Shown here: positions 7,168 through 13,044 of the stretch, piece by piece | Layout: each line of letters begins with the position of its first letter | Position numbering within the stretch: position 1 is the first letter of the stretch | Source: Treponema sp. | Lineage (GTDB): Bacteria > Spirochaetota > Spirochaetia > Treponematales > Breznakiellaceae | DNA length: 16,711 bases | Assembly (NCBI GenBank): GCA_031278025.1 | Contig: JAITLF010000089.1 | Location: forward strand, 1-16,711 | Direction: 5' to 3' | Notes under the pieces: generated by a model | What the model saw: the letters and a program-made list of their open reading frames with translations, nothing else | The model's database searches: none | Told to the model about the DNA's origin: nothing | Position numbers and translations under genes: made by a program

Positions 7168-7227
7168 TAAAAAGGGCGAGGGTATACCCCCGGAAAATTT
7201 TCCGGGGGTATCCCCTCGCCCTTTTTA
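7168..7227. terminator. Bidirectional terminator between putP and the phosphofructokinase gene
   Basis: Two 30-nt arms (7168-7197 and 7198-7227) are reverse complements with one mismatch and no loop, centred on AAAATTTT. Each arm ends in a run of five A/T, so both directions give a GC-rich stem followed by Us. The symmetry continues imperfectly into the flanking CCCCCC/GGGGGG blocks. This fits the convergent gene ends at 7072 and 7355. Confidence 0.8.
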
Positions 7228-7253
7228 TGGGGGGTCCGGGGGGCCTAGGGCCT

Positions 7254-7352
7254 CCCGGCGGGGTGCGGGGCAGAGCCCCGCAGGGAGCAGGGAGAAGCCC
7301 GCGTGGTTCGGGGCGGCGTCCCCGGCGGGGTGCGGGCGGCGCCCCGCGGGGG
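7254..7352 (+). repeat. Tandem-like GC-rich repeats next to the phosphofructokinase stop
   Basis: CCCGGCGGGGTGCGGG occurs at 7254-7269 and again at 7321-7336, 67 bp apart, each followed by a GCCCCGC arm that makes a hairpin. The block 7310-7330 also repeats the GGGGCGGCGTCCCCGGCGG core seen elsewhere. It stops 2 nt short of the phosphofructokinase stop codon. Confidence 0.6.
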
Positions 7353-7354
7353 TC

Positions 7355-8722
7355 CTACTCGTCTTCCCCCCTTCCAAAAAGGACGCCCAGCGGGTTGTTC
7401 ACCATCAGGGCGGGTTGGTGCGTGGCGTCCAGGGTGTCCCGCCACAGGTTGCCTTCGGGGTCGACATAGTTCCGGCTGATCGCCACCTTCATGGGCAGGT
7501 GGACGAATTCGTTGTTCACCAGGCCGATGAGGACCTTCGTCTTCCCGGCCATAGCTGCGTGGACCGCCGCGTTTCCCAGGCGTTCACAGTAGATGGAGTC
7601 GTTCGGACTTGCCGGGGCGGAGCGGATCATGTAGCTGGGATCAATGTATTTAAGATTGATCTCGATGTCCTGGGCCTTAAAATACTCGGTGATCCGGTCC
7701 CGCATGTAGGTTCCCGCGTCGACGAGCTTGAGGTTGCCGCTGGCATCGGTTGTTTTTTCCCGCATAAGCTGATCCTGGAGTATGCCTTCGGCTAGCAGGA
7801 TGACCGCATGGCCCCGCTTGAGGATGCGCTTTTCCAGGTAATTGAGGAACCCGTGTTCGCCGTCCAGTTCAAACGGCACCTCCGGGATCAGGACGAAATT
7901 CACCTCGTGGCTTGCCAGGGCGGTGTGGGCGGCAATGAACCCCGATTCACGGCCCATCACCTTTACCAGGCCTATGCCGTTGATCTGGGAATGGGCTTCC
8001 ATGTGGGCGGCGGTTACCGCTTCCACCGCTTTGGCTACCGCCGTGTCAAAGCCGAAGGAGCGCTGGATGCAGGAAAAGTCGTTGTCCACCGTCTTGGGGA
8101 TGCCTATCATGGCGATTTTAAGGTGCCGCTTCCCGATTTCCTCGGCGATCTCCAGGGAGCCTTTCTGGGTTCCGTCGCCGCCTATGGTAAACAGGATGTT
8201 GAGGTTTAGCCGCTCCAGGGCGTCCACGATACGGCCAACCTCTTTGCCGCCGCCGCGGGCGCTTCCCAGCATGGTGCCGCCGATCTTGTGGATGTCATCC
8301 ACCACGTCCGGGTTCAGTTCCTTGGGGGTGTACTTCTTCTCGTTCTTCAGAAACCCCAGATACCCGTAGGATATGCCGGAAATCCTGGTAACGCCGTACC
8401 GGTGGAACAGGCAGCAGACTATCGCCCGGATCACGTCGTTAAGCCCCGGACACAGGCCGCCGCAGCTCACGATTCCGGCGTGAACATGGCTCGGCATGAA
8501 GTATATCTTTTCCCGCGGCCCGGCGCACTCAAGGACATCGCTCCGTTCCACCGGCTTCTGTTCCCCCAGGGACACCCGTGGGTCCAGCCGGACAAATTCA
8601 TCATCCGTCACATAATTAGCGGTAAAATCACCGTCAGTCTTCGACATGGTAATAGGTGAATCAACGTTACACGGCCCTAAGGTCTCTATGGAAAAGTCCA
8701 TAGGCGCTTTTTGTTTAGCCAT
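7355..8722 (-). CDS. 6-phosphofructokinase, clade-X type with ATP-like GGDG motif
   Basis: This 455-aa glycolytic enzyme phosphorylates fructose 6-phosphate to fructose 1,6-bisphosphate. It aligns with the clade-X group of PFKs (spirochaete, Trypanosoma, Entamoeba types). Motifs: GGLCPGLN (88-95), GGDGTQKG (181-188), PKTVDNDF (209-216), MGRESGF (256-262), [16 protein letters not shown] (360-375). In PPi-dependent enzymes the second GGDG glycine is usually Asp, which blocks ATP; here it is Gly, while the Lys of PKTVDND is the PPi/clade-X residue. This combination is known from ATP-using clade-X enzymes, so ATP is the more likely donor, but automated labels often say PPi-dependent. ATG 8722 is chosen because AGAGGGG lies upstream; the longer frame from 8767 overlaps the slyX promoter. 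It is complete and ends at the shared terminator region. Confidence 0.93.
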   Translation of the reverse strand: MAKQKAPMDFSIETLGPCNVDSPITMSKTDGDFTANYVTDDEFVRLDPRVSLGEQKPVERSDVLECAGPREKIYFMPSHVHAGIVSCGGLCPGLNDVIRAIVCCLFHRYGVTRISGISYGYLGFLKNEKKYTPKELNPDVVDDIHKIGGTMLGSARGGGKEVGRIVDALERLNLNILFTIGGDGTQKGSLEIAEEIGKRHLKIAMIGIPKTVDNDFSCIQRSFGFDTAVAKAVEAVTAAHMEAHSQINGIGLVKVMGRESGFIAAHTALASHEVNFVLIPEVPFELDGEHGFLNYLEKRILKRGHAVILLAEGILQDQLMREKTTDASGNLKLVDAGTYMRDRITEYFKAQDIEINLKYIDPSYMIRSAPASPNDSIYCERLGNAAVHAAMAGKTKVLIGLVNNEFVHLPMKVAISRNYVDPEGNLWRDTLDATHQPALMVNNPLGVLFGRGEDE

Positions 8723-8737
8723 AAAATCCCCTCTTTG

Positions 8738-8784
8738 AAATTTAGTATTATTGAAAATTAGCAACACATACGTATACTAAATTT
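8738..8784. promoter_or_regulatory. 11-bp inverted repeat in the divergent phosphofructokinase/slyX promoter region
   Basis: AAATTTAGTAT (8738-8748) and ATACTAAATTT (8774-8784) are perfect inverted copies separated by 25 bp. The right arm contains most of the slyX -10 element. On the minus strand the left arm yields AATACT, a possible -10 for the phosphofructokinase gene. The symmetry suggests either mirrored promoters or a dimeric operator controlling both genes. Confidence 0.5.
8751..8778 (+). promoter_or_regulatory. Promoter of slyX, predicted leaderless
   Basis: TTGAAA (8751-8756) and TATACT (8773-8778) are 16 bp apart, each matching 5 of 6 consensus bases. The expected transcription start, about 7 nt after the -10, falls at 8784-8787, at or immediately before the slyX ATG at 8788. 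No Shine-Dalgarno sequence is present. Confidence 0.6.
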
Positions 8785-8787
8785 TAT

Positions 8788-9000
8788 ATGGAACAAGAGA
8801 TTTTGGGAAGCCGTCTTGAAAAGATTGAAATGAAACTTGCCTTCTTGGAAGACTTTATCGCCCGGCTTCAAGATGAAGTGGTAGCCCGGAACGCGGTTAT
8901 GGATGTCCTTAAAACAGAGCATGCCGCGATGAAAGAGAAGCTCCTGCAAATTTCGCGGAACATGGAAGAGATTCCCAACCAAAAGCCGCCGCATTATTAA
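8788..9000 (+). CDS. slyX: SlyX family protein
   Basis: This 70-aa coiled-coil protein is recognised by the SlyX pattern: an amphipathic helix with RLEKIEMKLAFLEDFIARL, a second helix, and the hallmark C-terminal PPHY. SlyX has no established biochemical function; in gamma-proteobacteria it sits beside slyD. Here it is divergent from the phosphofructokinase gene and precedes the AT-rich ABC-3C-like operon. The ATG has no ribosome binding site, fitting the leaderless promoter prediction. Length is typical (about 70 aa). Confidence 0.85.
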   Translation: MEQEILGSRLEKIEMKLAFLEDFIARLQDEVVARNAVMDVLKTEHAAMKEKLLQISRNMEEIPNQKPPHY

Positions 9001-9226
9001 CCCGCACCATAAGCGGGTACATTGCAGAGTGCCGGTAGTTTTTCTTTCAACAAGTTCAGGAGGGGTGGATCGCTCGCGGCGCCCCGTTAAGGGGCGTGGG
9101 TTTCCGGACCTGCCGCATATATGATTCAATGCGCGATCTTGCTTTTATCGGTAACAGGGATTACTATTAAGACACTCGGTGTGGCGCCGAATCAGCAGAT
9201 GGAACATGAAACCGGGAGCGTATTTT
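9001..9226 (+). other. Intergenic region between slyX and the ABC-3C-like operon
   Basis: It begins with a CCGC-type hairpin directly after slyX (CCCGC 9001-9005 with GCGGG 9013-9017), then a stronger CGCCCC/GGGGCG hairpin at 9080-9096 with a GTTAA loop, followed by only TTT. A candidate promoter lies at 9139-9167. No gene or effector-domain remnant is recognisable in any frame. Confidence 0.45.
9139..9167 (+). promoter_or_regulatory. Candidate promoter of the ABC-3C-like operon
   Basis: TTGCTT (9139-9144) and TACTAT (9162-9167) are 17 bp apart, a moderate match (3/6 and 4/6). GTAA and TTAC in the spacer/-10 region (9151-9164) form a small inverted repeat. The leader to ATG 9227 would be about 55 nt. 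Confidence 0.4.
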
Positions 9227-9727
9227 ATGTTAACGAATGATGAAAGAGCAATAGGTCGCACTCATTTCAATATCGTTGGAAACATTCCCGATCCCGCGTC
9301 ATTACCGGGAATTGATTTTTCGATACTTGATGAAGTAATAGCGTATATCATGAAACTTTCATTGGCGGCGCCGCTTGCGGTGGAAATGAAACTGCCTGAC
9401 TGGGGGAAAAAAATACAATTCAACGGGCTTTCATCCGCGGCTGCGCTGTGCCTGAATAACGGCGTCATGCAAATAAACAGCTTGCAGCAGTTTCTAGATA
9501 ATGAAAGTAATTTTCTTGGCGATTCGCTGCGTGATAAGATGAATGAAATATACATCGCGGAGAAAGACTCGCATACCGGCGATGATCTCTTCTGGGCGAT
9601 AGTTAAGACCGCATCGCCAAAAGCGGAAACCCGCTATCAGGCCGCCGTCATTGTTATCATGGCAAAATATTTTGAGTCCTGCGATATTTTTGAGCATCCA
9701 ATACGCCGGGTGGAGAACATAACGTGA
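9227..9727 (+). CDS. First component of an ABC-3C-like system, no visible effector domain
   Basis: This 166-aa soluble, mostly helical protein opens with a polar segment, NDERAIGRTHFNIVGNI (4-20), followed by DFSILDEVIAYIMKLS. That layout resembles the C-terminal domains of ABC-three-component effector proteins, which bind the ATPase/middle-component complex. In those systems an enzymatic effector domain is normally fused N-terminally; here there is none, and no catalytic motif is seen. GGGAG eight bases ahead of ATG 9227 sets the start; the longer frame from 9179 adds only 16 unlikely residues. The stop codon overlaps the next start (GTGA). Codon use is AT-rich like the two following genes and unlike the flanks, supporting joint transfer. 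The family assignment rests on operon context and weak sequence style. Confidence 0.6.
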   Translation: MLTNDERAIGRTHFNIVGNIPDPASLPGIDFSILDEVIAYIMKLSLAAPLAVEMKLPDWGKKIQFNGLSSAAALCLNNGVMQINSLQQFLDNESNFLGDSLRDKMNEIYIAEKDSHTGDDLFWAIVKTASPKAETRYQAAVIVIMAKYFESCDIFEHPIRRVENIT

Positions 9728-9969
9728 TTATGCCCACAAAACACACAACACTTGAACAATCGCTTCTTGGGTTTGGTTCTTATCTGCTGGGCAGCCTTGG
9801 GGAAGAAGGTAAAACGATAGACGAACTCTGGAATAATTATCAAAAAGATTTTTCCGCTAAGAAATACCGGGCAAAGCAAAATTTTGATAATCTGGTAATG
9901 ACCTTGCTGTTTTTATTTTCTGTTAACGCTATTTATATGGATGATGGGGTGATAAAAAGATGCGTCTGA
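9724..9969 (+). CDS. ABC-3C middle component (MC6-like) small protein
   Basis: This 81-aa protein lies between, and overlaps, both neighbours, as middle components of ABC-3C systems do. It has an amphipathic N-terminal helix (LEQSLLGFGSYLLGSL), a central charged segment (KTIDELWNNYQKDF) and a hydrophobic helix with a short hairpin at the end (NLVMTLLFLFSVNAIYMDDGVIKR), the arrangement expected of a small winged-helix-like adaptor (YLFVxAI/I..GxI type). GTG 9724 is preferred over ATG 9730 because GGAG lies eight bases before it. It overlaps the ATPase gene by 10 nt. Function, bridging the ATPase and the effector component, is inferred from the family model. Confidence 0.65.
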   Translation: MIMPTKHTTLEQSLLGFGSYLLGSLGEEGKTIDELWNNYQKDFSAKKYRAKQNFDNLVMTLLFLFSVNAIYMDDGVIKRCV

Positions 9970-11702
9970 TACGGGTTTTCGCGAATAAAGAAAGCTTCCA
10001 CACGGTTGTTTTCAACCAAGCAGGATTGAGTTTTATTGCCGCAAAGCAAAAGAAGCCCGGCATGAATGATGATGGAAAAACATACAACGGCGTTGGAAAG
10101 AGCCTGCTGGTTCGCATAATTAATTTTTGTCTCGGCGCGGATGCGAGAAATTACACGAGTTTTTGTGAGAAACTGGCGGACTGGGAATTTGGCCTTGATT
10201 TCAAGGTGAACATGCGAAATTTCACGGTTCGCCGTTCAATCGCCGAATCGAAAAAAATCTTTTTGAATGATGAAGAGTATAGTTTAGATAAATATACAAG
10301 CATCATGAAAGAACTTTGTTTTTTAATTCCGGAGGACATGGGTTCCCTTTCTTTCCGGACGCTTATTCCGTTTTTTTTACGTCCTGATAAAGGCTCCTAC
10401 GACAACTGCATGAATCCGGGAAAAACTCATACGGATTATCAGACGCAGATAAATAACGCGCTGCTTATTGGTTTAGACGTCAAGCTGGCGGAACGGAAAT
10501 ATATTTTACGGAAAGAGCAGACGCGGCTGGACGATTTGGAAAAGAATTTCAAAAAAGATGACTTGCTGCGCGACTATTTTTCCGGAAACAAGGATATTTC
10601 ACTTGCCCTTGCGGATATTGATGACCAAATAAAGAAACTGGAGAACGATTTAGCCAGTTTCCAAGTTGCCGAAGATTATCATGATATTCAAGCCGAAGCT
10701 GATGAGATAAAGACCGATCTTTTTAATTTAAATAACGAAATCGTGATAATTCAGCAAAACCTCAAAAACATCGAAAATAGCTTACAAGGCATGGCCGCTT
10801 CATCGGTAACCAGTTCAGATATAGAAAAAATTTATAATGAATCGAATATATTTTTCCCTGAGCTGGTAAAAAAGACGTTAGGGGATGTTGAGGCTTTTTA
10901 TGAAAGCTTAATATCAAGCCGTGTTCGCAGATTGTCCGAACAGAAAAACCAGATGCTTATTTCTCTTAATGAAAAATCAAGGCGGCAGGCCGAACTTCAA
11001 AAGCAATTTAACGAAAAGATGAAATATCTGGGCAGTTATCAGGCGATTGATGTTTTTATATCCCTTGGCCAAAGAAGCGCTGCTTTAAAAGCGCAAAAAG
11101 ATAATTTAACGCGGTACCAGGAATTGCAGTTTGAATACAAGTCACGGGAGCGAGAAACAAAAAAAGAATTGCTTGATCTGGTGGAAATCACGGAAAATTA
11201 TCTTAACGAAATAGATGCGGCAACGCAAAAAATCAAAGAATATTTTCGTGCGCTGGTAAAATTATTTTACCCTAATAGTGTGGCGGGCTTGAAGATAAGC
11301 GCCAACGAAGGTGAAAACCAGATAGCGTTTAAGATTGAGCCGCGCATTGAGTCAGACGCTTCTGACGGCATCAACAAAGTAAAAATATTTTGTTATGATT
11401 TATCGATTCTCCTGGAAGGAAAAAATCATAGCGTCGATTTTATTTTTCATGACAGCCGGCTGTATGATGGCATTGACGACCGGCAAAAAACGGCGATGTT
11501 TACAATCCTTAGGGATGTTTTTTTGAATTCAAAAAAACAGTACATAGCCACAATTAATCAAAATCAATTAACCGAGATAATGGCAAACCTGTCCGCCGAT
11601 GATTATAAAACTATCATCGAGGATAATATTGTCTTAACCCTCACCGATGATGATGACAGTGAAAAACTTTTAGGCATTAAGGTCGATATAGGCAGTAAAT
11701 AA
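9960..11702 (+). CDS. DUF2326-type coiled-coil ABC ATPase (SMC/Rad50-like)
   Basis: This 580-aa protein has split ABC ATPase ends around a coiled coil, the SMC/RecN/Rad50 architecture. The Walker A is TYNGVGKS (41-48), i.e. the SMC-type xNGxGKS loop. Coiled-coil stretches cover about 175-275 and 320-425. The C-terminal half has NKVKIFCYDLSILL (472-485) and SVDFIFHDSRLYDGIDDRQ (491-509), the DUF2326 Walker B/D-loop block, in which the usual catalytic Glu after the Asp is replaced by Ser. DUF2326 ATPases are the motor component of ABC-three-component conflict systems and resemble LmuB of Lamassu defence. GGGGTGAT six bases upstream supports ATG 9960. The gene is AT-rich (about 28% GC over 10801-10860), strongly unlike its neighbours. 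It likely senses abnormal DNA and triggers the partner proteins; that is inference. Confidence 0.85.
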   Translation: MRLIRVFANKESFHTVVFNQAGLSFIAAKQKKPGMNDDGKTYNGVGKSLLVRIINFCLGADARNYTSFCEKLADWEFGLDFKVNMRNFTVRRSIAESKKIFLNDEEYSLDKYTSIMKELCFLIPEDMGSLSFRTLIPFFLRPDKGSYDNCMNPGKTHTDYQTQINNALLIGLDVKLAERKYILRKEQTRLDDLEKNFKKDDLLRDYFSGNKDISLALADIDDQIKKLENDLASFQVAEDYHDIQAEADEIKTDLFNLNNEIVIIQQNLKNIENSLQGMAASSVTSSDIEKIYNESNIFFPELVKKTLGDVEAFYESLISSRVRRLSEQKNQMLISLNEKSRRQAELQKQFNEKMKYLGSYQAIDVFISLGQRSAALKAQKDNLTRYQELQFEYKSRERETKKELLDLVEITENYLNEIDAATQKIKEYFRALVKLFYPNSVAGLKISANEGENQIAFKIEPRIESDASDGINKVKIFCYDLSILLEGKNHSVDFIFHDSRLYDGIDDRQKTAMFTILRDVFLNSKKQYIATINQNQLTEIMANLSADDYKTIIEDNIVLTLTDDDDSEKLLGIKVDIGSK

Positions 11703-11712
11703 TACCTAAGGA

Positions 11713-12309
11713 TCACTGAAAAAGAGTTTGTATACACTCCCGGCATTCATCGTATTGGCGGAAACACGCTTTTGCCAGTTCCACATCGCCGTAAACTTTC
11801 CAATAGCCGCAGAGCTTATAGTTTTGGCCGTTATGTTCCACAAAGCCCAGCACATCGTCCACCGGATAACCGAGGAAAATCCCTACTTCGTGGGGGAACT
11901 GCCCGCTGGTGAATTGTTCTTTTAAACGATCCAGAAATCCAAAACAAACTCCCCTGCGGCTAGCCGCATGATCCCCGATCCGCATGAAATCACGCATTTC
12001 TTCATACGACTTACGCCAAGTCCCCCAGGCTCCTAGGGGGTACCCTTTGCCGACCAGTACCGCCCGAATGTTTTCATTTGATATAATTGCTTCTAGGAGT
12101 GTTTTTTCAAGCTTTTCTTTTTCAAAAACAAGAACCAATAATCCGCCTTCGCTCTTCCGCAAAACCATCAACTCAAGGTAGGCCGGCAGCAGACCGGACA
12201 AACTGCCGTAGGCGTCTTCGGACCGCAGCATGAACATGGCCGCCGGTTTATATCCCATCAGGACAGGACCGCAGTGATTAATAATAAGCCGCTTAATTTC
12301 AGCCGGCAT
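11713..12309 (-). CDS. DUF3793 family protein
   Basis: This 198-aa cytoplasmic protein of unknown function is common in obligate anaerobes and often lies next to a flavodoxin gene, as here. Family landmarks are the N-terminal CGPVLMGYKPAAMF (about 13-26), the central LLVLVFEKEKL segment, and the C-terminal HEVGIFLGYPVDDVLGF and WKVYGDVELAKACFRQY blocks. I choose ATG 12309 because GGGAG sits five bases upstream; the frame upstream to 12360 crosses an inverted repeat and lacks conservation. It ends 10 nt from the convergent ABC-3C ATPase stop with no terminator between. The 190-nt gap to flavodoxin carries a separate candidate promoter, so it may be expressed on its own or with flavodoxin. Confidence 0.88.
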   Translation of the reverse strand: MPAEIKRLIINHCGPVLMGYKPAAMFMLRSEDAYGSLSGLLPAYLELMVLRKSEGGLLVLVFEKEKLEKTLLEAIISNENIRAVLVGKGYPLGAWGTWRKSYEEMRDFMRIGDHAASRRGVCFGFLDRLKEQFTSGQFPHEVGIFLGYPVDDVLGFVEHNGQNYKLCGYWKVYGDVELAKACFRQYDECRECIQTLFQ

Positions 12310-12338
12310 TGGTTTCTCCCTATAACCCGCAACCTGCA

Positions 12339-12388
12339 TTTTCGGTATAAATTTATACAAAATACCGAAAATACCGTACCCTCGTCAA
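12339..12388 (-). promoter_or_regulatory. Candidate promoter and inverted-repeat operator of the DUF3793 gene
   Basis: On the minus strand TTGACG (12388-12383) and TATTTT (12364-12359) are 18 bp apart (5/6 and 4/6). A perfect 10-bp inverted repeat, TTTTCGGTAT (12339-12348) and ATACCGAAAA (12362-12371), with a 13-bp spacer, brackets the -10 and the expected start. The position fits a repressor site. Confidence 0.5.
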
Positions 12389-12453
12389 CGACGGCAGGAT
12401 ACGGCATCTCCGGTAAAAAGGAGAGTTAGGCCTAGCTGTAGGCCGCTTTTTTT
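12374..12453 (+). ncRNA. Possible structured RNA ending in an intrinsic terminator
   Basis: On the plus strand three hairpins follow in series: CCGTA (12374-12378)/TACGG (12400-12404) enclosing CGTC-AAC-GACG (12383-12393); CTCC (12408-12411)/GGAG (12420-12423); and GGCCTA-GCTG-TAGGCC (12429-12444) followed by GC and seven Ts (12447-12453). The last is a textbook terminator, yet no plus-strand gene precedes it closely. It may end a small RNA or read-through from the ABC-3C-like operon antisense to DUF3793. The same stems on the minus strand could structure the flavodoxin-DUF3793 spacer. Confidence 0.4.
12429..12453 (+). terminator. Intrinsic terminator on the plus strand
   Basis: A 6-bp GGCCTA/TAGGCC stem with a 4-nt loop is followed by GC and T7. 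In the flavodoxin direction (minus) the stem is followed by a TTTTT only after 10 nt, so it is a weak terminator there. Confidence 0.6.
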
Positions 12454-12500
12454 AAATACCCGAACCTATGAACATAATGCAGTTGAATATACCCAATGTT

Positions 12501-12929
12501 TCAGCCCGCGAGCCGTTTTCCCGCCTCATAGCAGGCGGTTAGTGTTTCCTCCCCCGGGACAAGCTGGGCAATTATGCCCTCTCCGTCAATTACGGCGCCC
12601 AATTCCTTCATGCGTTCCACCCAATCCCGCATCCACTGTCCATCGCCCCAATCATAAGACCCGAAAAGAACCACCGGTTTCCCTCCCACTTCAGTTTGGG
12701 AAAGACCGCTGACAAAGGGCTCCATCTCGCTTTCTTCCAGAACCTCGGCGCCCATGGCGGGACACCCCAGGGCAAGGGCTGCCGCATCTTTAACCATATC
12801 TGCCGCCGCTTCAGAAACCGCCTTTATCACGACCTCCGCCCCGGCGTCCCCGGCGCCCTTCGCAAGCTGATTCGCCATGGTTTCGGTATTCCCTGTACCG
12901 CTCCAGTAAACGACAAGAACCTTTTTCAT
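12501..12929 (-). CDS. Short-chain flavodoxin
   Basis: This 142-aa FMN protein carries low-potential electrons in place of ferredoxin. The phosphate loop YWSGTGNTE (8-16) and the segment LFGSYDWGDGQWMRDW bracket the FMN site as in Clostridium beijerinckii and Megasphaera elsdenii flavodoxins, and LGCPAMGAEVLEESE is also typical. The length is normal for the short class. ATG 12929 is set by GAGG seven bases upstream; the frame extends to 12965 but would run into the operator. A near-consensus promoter and a 16-bp palindrome lie upstream, so it is probably a regulated unit. DUF3793 follows in the same direction. In this setting it may serve hydrogenase, pyruvate oxidoreductase or formate metabolism, none of which is in the window. 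Confidence 0.95.
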   Translation of the reverse strand: MKKVLVVYWSGTGNTETMANQLAKGAGDAGAEVVIKAVSEAAADMVKDAAALALGCPAMGAEVLEESEMEPFVSGLSQTEVGGKPVVLFGSYDWGDGQWMRDWVERMKELGAVIDGEGIIAQLVPGEETLTACYEAGKRLAG

Positions 12930-12963
12930 AACGTTTTCCTCTTTGAACGACTGAATTAGTAGC

Positions 12964-12979
12964 AAGTTACATGTAACTT
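12964..12979. promoter_or_regulatory. 16-bp perfect palindrome, operator of the flavodoxin gene
   Basis: AAGTTACATGTAACTT is a perfect palindrome placed just after the predicted flavodoxin transcription start (about 12981) and before its ribosome binding site. The TTACATGTAA core is the style bound by TetR- or MarR-type dimers; a roadblock or repression role is likely. No regulator gene is adjacent. Confidence 0.6.
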
Positions 12980-12987
12980 ACAAATGA

Positions 12988-13016
12988 GTTATATCTTGCT
13001 AACAATGATTTGTCAA
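12988..13016 (-). promoter_or_regulatory. Promoter of the flavodoxin gene
   Basis: On the minus strand TTGACA (13016-13011) and TATAAC (12993-12988) are 17 bp apart: a perfect -35, and a -10 with 5 of 6 matches. This is one of the strongest promoters in the window and separates flavodoxin from the PHP operon upstream. Confidence 0.8.
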
Positions 13017-13044
13017 TACTTTTCAGGCGGTTTTCAAAAATAAT

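Noticed and set aside
7073..7354. Possible CRISPR or tandem-repeat array in the GC-rich block
   Set aside because: The repeats are few, palindromic and irregularly spaced, with no unique spacers of constant length and no cas genes.
8758..9129. 123-codon minus-strand frame upstream of the phosphofructokinase gene
   Set aside because: It is antisense to slyX, which has the diagnostic PPHY ending, and covers the slyX/ABC-3C spacer without codon bias.
9179..9226. Longer start for the first ABC-3C-like gene
   Set aside because: The extra 16 residues are Trp/Arg-rich and unsupported; ATG 9227 has a well-spaced GGGAG.
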